DNA of 64,000 nt from Paracoccaceae bacterium (GTDB lineage Bacteria > Pseudomonadota > Alphaproteobacteria > Rhodobacterales > Rhodobacteraceae). Positions 34,667 to 43,531 of the stretch are shown here, one piece after another. Numbering within the stretch: the first letter of the stretch is position 1; each line of letters opens with the position of its first letter. The notes beneath the pieces were generated by a model. The model ran no database searches. It had not been told where the DNA came from and saw nothing but the letters and a program-made list of their open reading frames with translations. Location of the stretch: positions 144,511 through 208,510 of the forward strand of contig JAMWZC010000003.1 of assembly GCA_024304985.1 (NCBI GenBank), read 5' to 3'. The translations under genes and the position numbers were made by a program.

Positions 34667-34739
34667 GTCGATTTACCACTCTCGCCTCGAAAGGAAGTGT
34701 ATCCTCTGACAGGCATCCACACAACAGATAGAGTGTATT

Positions 34740-36194
34740 TTACTCTCTTCCCAATGACTTCAATACCTGATCCAGCTGACGCCCCTGCCGACTGATCGAA
34801 CTGGGGGCGGACTGCACCTGATTGTAATACGAGCTTGGGTCATAGATCTGCACCTGCAACCGCAGGTTCTGTGCCGTCAACTGCCCCATCGACGCCAGCA
34901 GCGCATAAGAGGCGACATACTGGTTCGAGGCCGCCGTGATCCGGTTAGCCTGCGCATCCAGCAATTCCTGCTCGGCGTTCAGCACATCCAGCGTGGTCCG
35001 CGCGCCCAGCGTGGCTTCCTCGCGCACCCCTTCAAAGGCGGTGCGGGCGGCGCGAATCTGGCGGTCGCTGGCTTCGATCGCCGCGCGTGCCACATCGACA
35101 CGGGCAAAAGCCGTGCTGACATTCTGGGCAATCCGCTGCGTTGTCTCGAACAGCGCCGAGCGCGCGGCGGTGCCACGGTTGATCGCCTGCCGCTCCAGCG
35201 CCGAGTTCCGGCCACCCTGATAGATCGGGCCGGTCACACCGATGCCGATACTGCCGCCGCGGTTGTAATCGCTGCTGTCCAGGCTTTCGGTCAGGCCATA
35301 GCGCGACTGCAGCCGCACCTGTGGAATCGCCGCAGACTTCGCGATCAGAACCCGCAGGTCCGAAACGGTCACCTCGTGCTGGGCGCGCAGAATATCCGGG
35401 TGACTGCGCATCGCAGCCGCCTGCGCCGCCGCAAGCGATGCCGGACGCGCCGGCAGCGCCGGTGGCACGGCCAGCGCATTGGCATCACGGCCCACGGCAA
35501 AACGATAGAAGGCCCGCGCCTCGGCCAGATCGCCTTCTGCCTGCGCCAGAAGCGCATTGGCCCCGGCCAGACGCGCCTCGGCCAGCGCCACATCGGTGCG
35601 CGTGACCTCGCCCACCTCGAAACGGTCCTGCGCCGCACGCAATTCCTGCGTGATCACGCGCACGTTGTTGCGCCGCAGCGCCACGATCTCGGTATTCGAG
35701 CGCACATCCATGAAGGCCTGCACGGCCTGCAACAGGATGTTCTGCTCCACCCCGATCAGGGCCTGTCGCGTCGCCAGCACGGACTCCTTGGCAATGTCCA
35801 CGCCCATGCGCGACCGGCCACCATCGAACAGCAGGATGTCCGCCGACAGCCCCAGCGACCCGCTGGTATCGTCGGTGCTGCGAATCCCTGTCAGCGACGA
35901 CCGCGCATCGCTATCGCTATAGGTCACATCCGCCGACCAGCCGATGATCGGGCGCAGCGCCGACAGGGCAACGCCCACATCCTCATCCGCCGCCCGCAGC
36001 AAGGCCCGGTTCTGTTCCAGCAGACCTGAATTGTTGTAGGCACCCGCCAGCGCATCGGCCAGCGTATCTGCCAGCGCCGCCGCAGGGGCACCCAGGACCA
36101 GCAGACCGGCAATCATGCCCGCCACAAAGCGCGAACCCCGCGCCTGTTTGGGGGTCCCGCCCGCCGTCTTGCCTGTGCTCTTGATCCTGCTCAT
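34740..36194 (-). CDS. tolC: TolC-family outer membrane channel
   Basis: 484 residues. A basic N-terminus and signal peptide (MIAGLLVLGAPAAALA) precede two outer-membrane-efflux repeats, each with long coiled-coil helices. LFDGGRSRMGVDIAKE and GPIYQGGRNSALERQAI mark the repeat positions typical of TolC. It forms the trimeric exit duct for RND pumps and type I secretion. The ATG at 36194 is preferred over TTG at 36218. It follows the isoaspartyl methyltransferase gene by 64 bases on the same strand and is probably co-transcribed. Confidence 0.9.
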   Translation of the reverse strand: MSRIKSTGKTAGGTPKQARGSRFVAGMIAGLLVLGAPAAALADTLADALAGAYNNSGLLEQNRALLRAADEDVGVALSALRPIIGWSADVTYSDSDARSSLTGIRSTDDTSGSLGLSADILLFDGGRSRMGVDIAKESVLATRQALIGVEQNILLQAVQAFMDVRSNTEIVALRRNNVRVITQELRAAQDRFEVGEVTRTDVALAEARLAGANALLAQAEGDLAEARAFYRFAVGRDANALAVPPALPARPASLAAAQAAAMRSHPDILRAQHEVTVSDLRVLIAKSAAIPQVRLQSRYGLTESLDSSDYNRGGSIGIGVTGPIYQGGRNSALERQAINRGTAARSALFETTQRIAQNVSTAFARVDVARAAIEASDRQIRAARTAFEGVREEATLGARTTLDVLNAEQELLDAQANRITAASNQYVASYALLASMGQLTAQNLRLQVQIYDPSSYYNQVQSAPSSISRQGRQLDQVLKSLGRE

Positions 36195-36258
36195 CGCTCT
36201 GTCCCGCTTTGTCTGCAATTCGAATTGCTATTCTCTACGTCCCAGCGCGCTCATTCCG

Positions 36259-36912
36259 TCACAGACTGAACGCCATCCGTCTTTCAAAACCGGCCAGCAC
36301 GGGGGCGCTGGCATTGAAGGCAAAGCGCCAGCTGATCCCGCCATCCAGCTTATAGCCGATGCGGACCACACCCAGCGCGCCCTCCATGAACAGACAGGCG
36401 ATCCGCCCGCCCTCTTTCAATTGTTCCAGCAACCCGGCCGGCAGATCCGCCACGGCACCCTGAATCATGATCGCGTCATAGGGTCCGTGCTGGGGCGCGC
36501 CCTCATGCAACGGGCCCTGATGCAGGATCACATTGTCGGCCCCCTCGCGGGACAGGATCGCCTGCGCCTCATCCGCCAGATCGGCGTCGCTCTCGACACC
36601 GACCACCGCCTCGGCAAGACGCGCGATCACCGCCGCCGAATAGCCAAGCCCGCAACCGATATCCAGAACCAGCTCGTTGCGCTGCACGTCCAGCGCATCC
36701 AGCATCTTGGCCAGCGTGCGTGGCTCCAGCATCAGCCGGCCCCGTCCCAGGTCAAGGTTCTCGCCCACATAAGCCGCCTCACGCAGGCTGGCAGGCACGA
36801 ATTCCTCACGCGGGATCGACAGCATTGCCTCGATGATCGGAAATTTCGTCACATCCGAGGGGCGGATCTGCGTATCCACCATCGTGGTGCGGCGCGCGGC
36901 ATAGTCGGTCAT
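36259..36912 (-). CDS. Protein-L-isoaspartate O-methyltransferase family protein
   Basis: 217 residues, Rossmann methyltransferase. The SAM-binding motif I is [20 protein letters not shown], preceded by the PIMT entry [22 protein letters not shown] and [17 protein letters not shown] methylates isoaspartyl residues so damaged proteins can be repaired. The C-terminal part is shorter and less conserved, and members of this group next to tolC may not be true repair enzymes. Confidence 0.85.
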   Translation of the reverse strand: MTDYAARRTTMVDTQIRPSDVTKFPIIEAMLSIPREEFVPASLREAAYVGENLDLGRGRLMLEPRTLAKMLDALDVQRNELVLDIGCGLGYSAAVIARLAEAVVGVESDADLADEAQAILSREGADNVILHQGPLHEGAPQHGPYDAIMIQGAVADLPAGLLEQLKEGGRIACLFMEGALGVVRIGYKLDGGISWRFAFNASAPVLAGFERRMAFSL

Positions 36913-37420
36913 CAGCTAAACTCTTCTGTTCAGTCTCTTGCCAGTCTTTTGTCACATCAGCGTAGGCTGGGCAACGGGAATGCGGCAGCCTGTCCGATCT
37001 GCCGCAGCCCCGTTGCATCTTCACCCAACCAGAGGTCTTGCAGCGCACCGCGTTATCCGTTACGAGCAGGCGCATCTCGGCGGCGGGTTGGCGGAGAGGT
37101 TACGCAGCGGATTGCAAATCCGTGTAGACCGGTTCGATTCCGGTACCCGCCTCCAGAAATATCCCTTTTCCCCATGATGTCCGGGCCGCAAGCCCCCTCG
37201 CGCATCTGGCACAAGGCCACAGGTCTGCGCACGGGACGGGCCATGATGTCTTGCCGAAACTGTGGCAACGCAGCAGGGCCGCAACAATCCTGCCACATAT
37301 CGAAAAAGGCGCGCGTGATCCCGCCTAAACATTTTTTCGACTTGTTCGTTTGGCCTATATTGGTTGAGCTGGCCCTCGGAGTGGCGCAACTCATACAGAC
37401 TCGAGGGAATATTCGCGCGC
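36913..37420 (+). other. Intergenic region around tRNA-Cys
   Basis: Holds tRNA-Cys (37082-37155) and otherwise nothing I can assign. Plus-strand frames after the tRNA are short or lack a start. A CxxC-containing stretch near 37251 is in no convincing gene. An AT-rich TTTTTTCGACTTGTTCGTTTGGCCTATATTGG-like run near 37331-37364 may hold the hybrid kinase promoter, but spacing to a -35 is poor. Confidence 0.4.
37082..37155 (+). tRNA. tRNA-Cys(GCA)
   Basis: 74 nucleotides with encoded CCA. Acceptor GGCGGGT pairs with ACCCGCC, discriminator T. The anticodon loop is ATTGCAAAT with GCA, and the T-arm is CCGG-TTCGATT-CCGG. A D-arm of normal size is present. Confidence 0.95.
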
Positions 37421-39232
37421 ATGGGCACAACTGTGGATATCAGCCTGCTTGTCGGGGTCGCGGCGGCCTTGACGCTGATCTCGCTCATCCTGCTGATCTA
37501 TCTGTGGCGCACGACACCCGCACAATTCCGGCGCCGGACGCTGCTTTACGGCACCAGCACGCTATGCCTGCTGGCGGCGGTTCTGGGCGTGCTGCTCAGC
37601 GGCACCGATACATTCGTGCTCAGCGCCACGCTGATCGTAGGCGGGGCGCATTTCGGGATTCTCTCGGCCTATCTGGCCTTCCGGCAGGATGCGCGCAAGG
37701 CGCTGGACTGGCGGATTCTCGTTCTGATTTCCGCGGGGCTCTGTCTGGCGCAGACCGTGCTGGCCCTCGCCAGCCATGACATCGCCCTGCTGATGATCAG
37801 CTCTTCGCTGGTGAACATCGCCTTCTGCATCTTTGCCGTCTGGGATCTCATGCGGCTGGCCCATGCAAGGCTGCGTCTGCTGGCCTTTCTGGCCTCCCTG
37901 CCCTTCGTGCTGATCGGGCTGTGCTACCTGCTGCGACTGGTACTCGTGACGATCGTGCAGGATGGCGCGCTGGCGATGATGAGCACGGCCGTGATCGCCT
38001 TCATGCTGGGCGTCTCCTCGATGCACTGGGGCTTTGTCCTGATCCTCGATCGCGACGCATGGCTGATCAGGCAACTCAAACAGGCCCGGCGCATGACGGA
38101 AACCCTGTCGCAGCAACGCACCCGCGCCTTCGCACAGATCAACCACGAGATCCGCACCCCGCTGAACGGAATTCTGGGCCTGTCCGAACTGCTCAAGCCG
38201 CACCTGCCCAAGGGCGAGGGGGCAGAACTGCTGAAAGAATTGCAAAGCTCGGGCAACCTGCTGCTTTCGATCGTCAACGAGGTGCTCGATTTCTCCAAGG
38301 CCGAGGCTGGCCATGTCCAGCTTGAGGCAATGCCCCTCGACATCAGCGACGTGCTGCGCGCGGCCACCACGCAATATCGCCGCATCGCCCGCAGCAAGGA
38401 TGTGGGGCTGGACCTGCATATCTCGCCCGATCCCTTTCCGGCCGTCATCGGTGATCCCACCCGGCTGAACCAGATCTTCCACAACCTGCTCAGCAATGCG
38501 CTGAAATTCACCCATGCCGGCAAGATCGAGGTCAGTTTGACCCATCTGCCGCAAGAAGGGGTCGAGATCACGATCAGCGACAGCGGAATCGGCATGACCG
38601 ACGAACAGGTCGCCTCGCTCTTCGTGCCGTTCCAGCAAGCCTCGGTCGAGACGACGCGCCATTACGGCGGCACGGGTCTGGGGATGAGCATCGTGCGGAT
38701 GCTGGTCGATGCAATGCAGGGCGAGATCCGCGTCAGCAGCCAGCCGGGTCAGGGTACCGCCATCACCCTGATCCTCCCCCTCCCCGAGACACGGCTGGAA
38801 CAGGACAAGGATCTGCCCGCCGCGCCTGTCGATCTGCCCGGCCTTGACGCACGTTTGGCAATCCTCTGTGTGGATGACGATCCGATCAATCGCATGGTGC
38901 TGGAAGCCCTGCTCAAATCCTTCGGCGTGCAACCCGTCGTGGCCGAGGACGGGCCCGAGGCGATCCGCCTTGCCGGGATGCAGCATTTTGACGCCTATCT
39001 GGTCGATATCTCGATGCCCGGCATGGACGGGATCGAAACACTCCGGGGTCTGCGCCAGACCGAGCGCGCCGACGCGCACCCCCGCCCGCTCGCCATCGCG
39101 ACCACGGCCAATGTGATGGAACAGGACGTCCGTTCCTATGCCACGCTGGGGTTCGACGGCTACCTGTCCAAACCCATCCTGCGTCACGATCTGGAAAAGA
39201 TCCTGCTCACGATCCTGCAACCCGCCGCATAG
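37421..39232 (+). CDS. Hybrid sensor histidine kinase with C-terminal receiver
   Basis: 603 residues. Seven or so membrane helices fill residues 1-215, with no periplasmic sensor domain, so it probably senses a membrane-embedded cue. The H-box INHEIRTPLNGILG has the phosphoacceptor His242. N-box (NQIFHNLLSNALKF), G1 (ISDSGIGM) and G2 (YGGTGLGMSI) follow. The receiver has CVDDDPIN, phosphoacceptor Asp529 in VDISMPGMDG, a conserved Thr in ATTAN, and Lys in SKP. A histidine phosphotransferase or output regulator is not adjacent. The ATG at 37421 lacks a clear ribosome site; TTG at 37364 is the alternative. Confidence 0.88.
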   Translation: MGTTVDISLLVGVAAALTLISLILLIYLWRTTPAQFRRRTLLYGTSTLCLLAAVLGVLLSGTDTFVLSATLIVGGAHFGILSAYLAFRQDARKALDWRILVLISAGLCLAQTVLALASHDIALLMISSSLVNIAFCIFAVWDLMRLAHARLRLLAFLASLPFVLIGLCYLLRLVLVTIVQDGALAMMSTAVIAFMLGVSSMHWGFVLILDRDAWLIRQLKQARRMTETLSQQRTRAFAQINHEIRTPLNGILGLSELLKPHLPKGEGAELLKELQSSGNLLLSIVNEVLDFSKAEAGHVQLEAMPLDISDVLRAATTQYRRIARSKDVGLDLHISPDPFPAVIGDPTRLNQIFHNLLSNALKFTHAGKIEVSLTHLPQEGVEITISDSGIGMTDEQVASLFVPFQQASVETTRHYGGTGLGMSIVRMLVDAMQGEIRVSSQPGQGTAITLILPLPETRLEQDKDLPAAPVDLPGLDARLAILCVDDDPINRMVLEALLKSFGVQPVVAEDGPEAIRLAGMQHFDAYLVDISMPGMDGIETLRGLRQTERADAHPRPLAIATTANVMEQDVRSYATLGFDGYLSKPILRHDLEKILLTILQPAA

Positions 39233-39261
39233 CGACCGCGATCAAGCGGCAAGACCGCCCG

Positions 39262-40137
39262 TCAGTCCGCTCCCACGAACCGCGCCAGCTTGCCCAGCGT
39301 CTGCAAACCCAGTTCGACCGCGCCGAACCCCTTGGCCTGCTGGAACTCCGCCTGCGTGCTGAACACCATGGCCAGAAGCACCTCGGTTTCCCCGTCGCGC
39401 TCGGTGAACCGCGCCCAGGCATCCGCATGTTTCGGCCCGTCCTCGCCCCAATGCAGCGCATAGCTGATCCACTCTTCGGGACGCACCGCGCCATAGATGT
39501 GATGGTTAGGATAAACCGTCCCATCCGGGCCGATCATGTCAAAGACCCAGGCCCCGCCCGCGCGCAGGTCGATCCGCGTGGTCCGACAGGAAAACCCCTC
39601 CGGCCCCCACCACAGCGGCAGCGTCTCGGGGTTCATCCACGCCCCCCAGACCAGCTTGCGCGGTGCCTTGATCACGCGGCGCAGCAGCATCGTCCGCGCG
39701 GCCACCCCGGCCAGATTGTCCAGCCCGGCATCGAAACCCTGCCGGTAGCCGTCGGCCATATCTTCGGCCAGGGACGCAAGCTGCACGGTCACGTTGATCC
39801 GGCTGCCCTCTCCCGCCGCGCTGATCTCGGCCGTCACCAGCGCCGCCGATTGCGTCACGCCCTCGCACAGGATCACTTCCGAATTCACGCTCAGATGCGG
39901 CGCGGCGACTTCCAGCCAGCCAATCTCACAGCGGATGTCGGGCTTCCCCGTCACCTTGCACAGCGACACCTCGCGCCCGCCCACCCGCGTGTCGGCCTCA
40001 AGGAATTCCACGCGGACCGAGGGCGCCGGGGCCGCCCAGATCGCGCGGGCCGCAGGCGCGCTCCATGCCTGCCAAAGCGTCGCCGCAGGCACCGCCACCT
40101 CGCGCGCAAAGGTCAGCGTCGCAAAGCGCCCGCTCAT
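39262..40137 (-). CDS. Tandem SRPBCC (AHSA1-like) protein
   Basis: 291 residues with two START/AHSA1-like domains in a row: residues 1-145 (LTFAREVAVPAATLWQAWS, diverged) and 150-291 (VIKAPRKLVWGAWMNPETLP, WWGPEGFSCR, well conserved). These small hydrophobic-cavity folds bind lipidic or aromatic ligands or chaperones. The ATG overlaps the previous stop as ATGA. Third gene of an ArsR-SRPBCC-SRPBCC operon. Confidence 0.8.
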   Translation of the reverse strand: MSGRFATLTFAREVAVPAATLWQAWSAPAARAIWAAPAPSVRVEFLEADTRVGGREVSLCKVTGKPDIRCEIGWLEVAAPHLSVNSEVILCEGVTQSAALVTAEISAAGEGSRINVTVQLASLAEDMADGYRQGFDAGLDNLAGVAARTMLLRRVIKAPRKLVWGAWMNPETLPLWWGPEGFSCRTTRIDLRAGGAWVFDMIGPDGTVYPNHHIYGAVRPEEWISYALHWGEDGPKHADAWARFTERDGETEVLLAMVFSTQAEFQQAKGFGAVELGLQTLGKLARFVGAD

Positions 40138-40616
40138 GCCATCAGCCCTTTGGCATAGGCGTCCAACTGCGTGGCGACCGTGCCCCAGCCATCGAAAAAG
40201 CCCATATCCTCGTGGGATTTGCGGCTGTCGGGATGGCGATGCCGCGCAATCGCTGTGTAAAGTGTGCCACCACCCGGCGCATCCGCCAGCAGCAGGATCG
40301 CGGTCATGAACGGATCGGGCGCGGGCTTCCAGCCTTCGGTATAGGCATCGGTAAAGACCAGCTTTTCCTGCGGCACCACCTCCAGATAGACGCCGCGGTT
40401 GTCCATCACATGGCCGTCCACATCGAATGTCGTGTTGAACCGCCCACCGACGCGCAGGTCGATATCCACTGCCGTCACCTTGTGCGGCGCAGGAATGAAG
40501 AAATGCGGGATATGCGCGGGCATGGTCCAGCACGCCCAGATCAGATGGCGCGGGGCCGCCAGCGTCCGGGTAAAGCTCAGGTCGGTCTCGGGGTCCAGTG
40601 TCAGCTCCGGCGTCAT
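40134..40616 (-). CDS. SRPBCC (AHSA1-like) domain protein
   Basis: 160 residues with a single domain: FTRTLAAPRHLIWACWTMPAH at the entry strand, DIDLRVGGRFNTTFDVDG, and VPQEKLVFTDAYTEGW. Ligand unknown. Both ends overlap neighbouring genes as ATGA, so translation of all three genes is coupled. Confidence 0.82.
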   Translation of the reverse strand: MTPELTLDPETDLSFTRTLAAPRHLIWACWTMPAHIPHFFIPAPHKVTAVDIDLRVGGRFNTTFDVDGHVMDNRGVYLEVVPQEKLVFTDAYTEGWKPAPDPFMTAILLLADAPGGGTLYTAIARHRHPDSRKSHEDMGFFDGWGTVATQLDAYAKGLMA

Positions 40617-40954
40617 GTCTCGCCCTCCTTCACAAGTTGCATCACATAGGCGTCCAGCCGGTCCAGCCGCGCCTCCCAGATGGCACGCTGCGCGTCCAGC
40701 CATGTGCGCATCGGCACCAAAGCCTCGGGCACGATAGCGCAGGTCCGCACGCGCCCGTCCTTGGCCGTGGCGATCAGCCCCGCCTCCTCCAGAACGGCCA
40801 GATGCCGCATCACGGTCGGCAACCGCAGCCCGGTGGGTTCCGCCAAGGCCGAAACCGGCGCAGGCCCCTCCGCCAGACGCGTCAGGATCGCCCGGCGTGT
40901 CGGGTCCGCCAGCGCGTGGAACAAGAGTGAGAGGTCAGGATCATGCTTAGCCAT
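40613..40954 (-). CDS. ArsR-family winged-helix regulator
   Basis: 113 residues. LFHALADPTRRAILTRLAEG and PVSALAEPTGLRLPTVMRHLAVLEEAGL form the winged helix with its recognition helix. No metal-binding cysteines are seen, as is usual for ArsR proteins paired with SRPBCC genes. It probably represses its own operon from the short upstream region. Confidence 0.85.
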   Translation of the reverse strand: MAKHDPDLSLLFHALADPTRRAILTRLAEGPAPVSALAEPTGLRLPTVMRHLAVLEEAGLIATAKDGRVRTCAIVPEALVPMRTWLDAQRAIWEARLDRLDAYVMQLVKEGET

Positions 40955-41028
40955 GTGACTAACTATGACGCAATCCGCGCCGCGCGCAACAGATACTTTG
41001 CCAATCGGCTAAGTTTTGCCCAAGCCCC

Positions 41029-41682
41029 TCACGGCAGGGGCGACACCCCAATCACCACCGGATGCAACGCCAGAGCCACCAGATAAAGGGCAATCCCCGC
41101 CGCGCCGCGCCAGATCACAGACCGCTCCCACACCGGCCCGGGCCGCAGCCCCGCCCGCAACGCCGCCCATTGCCCGCCCATCTCGCGCTGACGACGCCGG
41201 TCGATCAACCGCTGCCCCAACAGGGCAAAGCCCGCAAAGACCCCGAACAGGATCACATGCGCCAGATCCCCATTCGGCACCAGATGCGCCCCCGCCCAGA
41301 TCGCCAGCGCCACCAGCAGCGGATGCCGCATCCAGCCGACAATCCCGGCCCGCGCCGGATCGAACCGCCCGTTCTCCGCCCCGCCAAAGGAAAACGGGTT
41401 GGGTCGCCTGATGGCCAAGGCAATGATCAGGCAGACCGGCAGCATCGCCACCAGCGGCACATAGGCCTGCCACGGCGCCCATCCCCACAGCGGCACATGG
41501 GGCGCCCGCCCCGCCGCCCCGATCAGCCAGACCAGCACCGCCAGAGACAGCACCGAATAGGCCAGCGTGAATCCCTGCGGCCCCAACCGCGCCACCAGCC
41601 ACGGCTTCACCGGCGGTCGCACCGGCACGGCATGCGACAGCAGAAAGACGGCAAAGGCCGCGCCATACTCGCCCCAGCCCAT
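41029..41682 (-). CDS. nnrU: NnrU family membrane protein
   Basis: 217 residues with about five to six helices. RRPNPFSFGGAENGRFDPA, GIVGWMRHPLLVALAIWAGAHLVPNGDLAHVILFG and ALLGQRLIDRRRQREMG are the NnrU signature blocks; the fold is related to isoprenylcysteine methyltransferase-like proteins. It is linked to nitric oxide and nitrite metabolism by co-occurrence. Its ATG is three bases after the nnrS stop. Confidence 0.85.
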   Translation of the reverse strand: MGWGEYGAAFAVFLLSHAVPVRPPVKPWLVARLGPQGFTLAYSVLSLAVLVWLIGAAGRAPHVPLWGWAPWQAYVPLVAMLPVCLIIALAIRRPNPFSFGGAENGRFDPARAGIVGWMRHPLLVALAIWAGAHLVPNGDLAHVILFGVFAGFALLGQRLIDRRRQREMGGQWAALRAGLRPGPVWERSVIWRGAAGIALYLVALALHPVVIGVSPLP

Positions 41683-41685
41683 CGC

Positions 41686-42885
41686 TCAGCCCCGCGCCAG
41701 AGGCCGCAGATGCAGCCCGCCATAGATCACCGCGAACAGGCCGAACGCGCCCAGCCACCCGGCCCCGGCCAGCATGTGCAAGGCACCCGCCTGCCCCGGC
41801 ACCAGCCCCGCCGCCAGCCGCGCCAGAACGGACAGGATCATCAAGGCATAGATCGCCTGCGTCCCGCGCCCTGCCGTCAGCACCTGCCCGGAATGGCCCA
41901 GCGTGGCCCGCGTCATAACCGCCAGCGTCATCACCCCGACCGCCCCCGCCATCCACAGATGCTGCGCCGCCGCCAGCCCCACCACACCCGGCCACAGCAG
42001 CGCCGCGCCCAGCCCCAGCGCCCCCAGCGGCACGAAAGCATACCCCGCATGCAGCACCCAGACCAAAGGCTCGGCCCCGGTCCTGTCCCCCGCCCAGCGC
42101 GCCATCCGCAACAGATGCACCAGCCCCGCGACGCTCAGCGCCACACCGGTGATCCGCGCCGCAGGCCAAAGCACCCACAGGATCAGCGCCCCCAACAGCA
42201 CCAGCAGGGCCAGCTTGTCGAACCGCTGCATCGGCGGCGCAGGCAGACGCCCCGCCCCGCGCTTGACCAGCCAGTTGCGCGTAAAGGACGGCACCACCCG
42301 CCCGCCGATCACCCCGATCATCATGATCGCCGCCCCCAGCGCAATCCGCAGACCCATACCCTGCGCCGGCATCCCGCCCTGCGCCGCCTCCCAGTGAAAC
42401 ACCGCATTGCCCAGCGTGAACACCGTCAGCATCGCCAGCACGATCAGATTGCGCCAGTTCCGCCCCGCGATGATCTCGCGCGCCAGCACCAGAGCCAGCG
42501 CCACCGGAAAGGCCAGATCGGCCAGCGCCACCAGCAGCGGCGACACCCCCTCCGAGACACTGACAGCCAGCCGCCCCAGCAGCCACAACACCGCCAGCCC
42601 GCCCAGCGGCCAGCCCACGATGGGCAGACGCCCTGTCCAGTTGGGCACCGCCGTCAAAAGAAACCCGGCAATGACCGCCCCCAGATAGCCGAATAGAAAG
42701 GCATGCGCATGCCAGCTCACCGGATCAAATGCCGTGGGCAGGGCCAGATGCCCGCTCAGCATCGGAATCCACAGCCCCATCGCCAGCACCGCCCAAAGCC
42801 CGGCTCCAAAGAAAAAGGGCCGGAACCCATAGGTCAGCAGGGCAGGCCCCTGCCAGGCGCGCATCTGTGCCGCTGTGGTCATCAT
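41686..42885 (-). CDS. nnrS: NnrS family haem-copper membrane protein
   Basis: 399 residues with about 12 helices. LLTYGFRPFFFGAGLWA near the N-terminus, WHAHAFLFGYLGAVIAGFLLTAVPNW and VVPSFTRNW are NnrS blocks, including the histidines of the haem/copper site. NnrS relieves nitrosative stress in several bacteria. Start at ATG 42885, with GAAAGG upstream; TTG at 42906 is less likely. It is divergent from an NsrR-like gene. Confidence 0.88.
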   Translation of the reverse strand: MMTTAAQMRAWQGPALLTYGFRPFFFGAGLWAVLAMGLWIPMLSGHLALPTAFDPVSWHAHAFLFGYLGAVIAGFLLTAVPNWTGRLPIVGWPLGGLAVLWLLGRLAVSVSEGVSPLLVALADLAFPVALALVLAREIIAGRNWRNLIVLAMLTVFTLGNAVFHWEAAQGGMPAQGMGLRIALGAAIMMIGVIGGRVVPSFTRNWLVKRGAGRLPAPPMQRFDKLALLVLLGALILWVLWPAARITGVALSVAGLVHLLRMARWAGDRTGAEPLVWVLHAGYAFVPLGALGLGAALLWPGVVGLAAAQHLWMAGAVGVMTLAVMTRATLGHSGQVLTAGRGTQAIYALMILSVLARLAAGLVPGQAGALHMLAGAGWLGAFGLFAVIYGGLHLRPLARG

Positions 42886-42936
42886 GGGATCGGGCCTTTC
42901 TGTCAAAGGGCGCGTCCTGCACCCGGCCTTGGTGAA

Positions 42937-42988
42937 TTGGTATTTGATTTACGCAATAAACCCGGCTAATACGCATTGCAATTACCAA
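42937..42988. promoter_or_regulatory. Putative NsrR operator region
   Basis: The AT-rich nnrS/nsrR divergent region holds TTGGTA (42937-42942) and its inverted copy TACCAA (42983-42988), plus an imperfect palindrome GGTATTTGATTTACGCAATA beginning at 42939. I could not match a full NsrR consensus. Confidence 0.25.
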
Positions 42989-43003
42989 ATCAGCGGAGCG
43001 ACC

Positions 43004-43411
43004 ATGCGCCTCACCTCCTTCACCGATTTCGGTCTGCGCGCCTTGATGCGGATGGCCAGCGCGCCGGATCGCGCCTTCTCGACGGCGGATCTGGCGAGGG
43101 AATTCGGCGTCTCGCGCAACCATCTGGCCAAGGTCATGTCCACCCTGGCGGCCGCCGGTCTCCTGATCACAAGGCGCGGCGGCGGTGGCGGCGCGATGCT
43201 GGCACGCCCGGCCGAAACCATCCGCCTTGGCGATGTGGTGGCCCTCCTCGAAGCCGATCAGGCGCTTGTCGAATGTTTCGCCGCAAGCGGCGGCGCCTGC
43301 ACCCTGACCCCGCACTGCCGCCTCAAATCCCGCCTCTCCCGCGCCGAGGCCGCCTTCATCGCGGACCTCAACACCAGCACCCTGGCCGATTGCGCCTATC
43401 ACCCTGCGTGA
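43004..43411 (+). CDS. nsrR: Rrf2-family nitric-oxide-sensing repressor, NsrR-like
   Basis: 135 residues. Winged helix at the N-terminus (TADLAREFGVSRNHLAKVMSTL) and three cysteines, C91, C99 and C105, in ECFAASGGACTLTPHCRLK, the iron-sulfur ligands of NsrR. A nitric-oxide-damaged cluster would release the repressor. The divergent nnrS-nnrU genes are the probable targets. The ATG at 43004 is where the domain starts. Confidence 0.85.
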   Translation: MRLTSFTDFGLRALMRMASAPDRAFSTADLAREFGVSRNHLAKVMSTLAAAGLLITRRGGGGGAMLARPAETIRLGDVVALLEADQALVECFAASGGACTLTPHCRLKSRLSRAEAAFIADLNTSTLADCAYHPA

Positions 43412-43531
43412 TCCCCGCAGGGTTGCCGCACAGCGCCTTGCCCCGGCCCGCCCTTCGGTCTTTAACGGGCGGCACAGCGACAGGCGCGCGACTCAACAGG
43501 CCGCGCGGGAACGGGCCAAGGGGGCAGCACA

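Noticed and set aside
36115..37779. 554-codon plus-strand frame
   Set aside because: Overlaps the isoaspartyl methyltransferase gene, tRNA-Cys and the hybrid kinase gene; composition is not that of a protein.
42943..42957. FNR/NnrR-type box in the nnrS/nsrR region
   Set aside because: TTG and CAA are seven bases apart instead of eight, so the site is one base short of the consensus.
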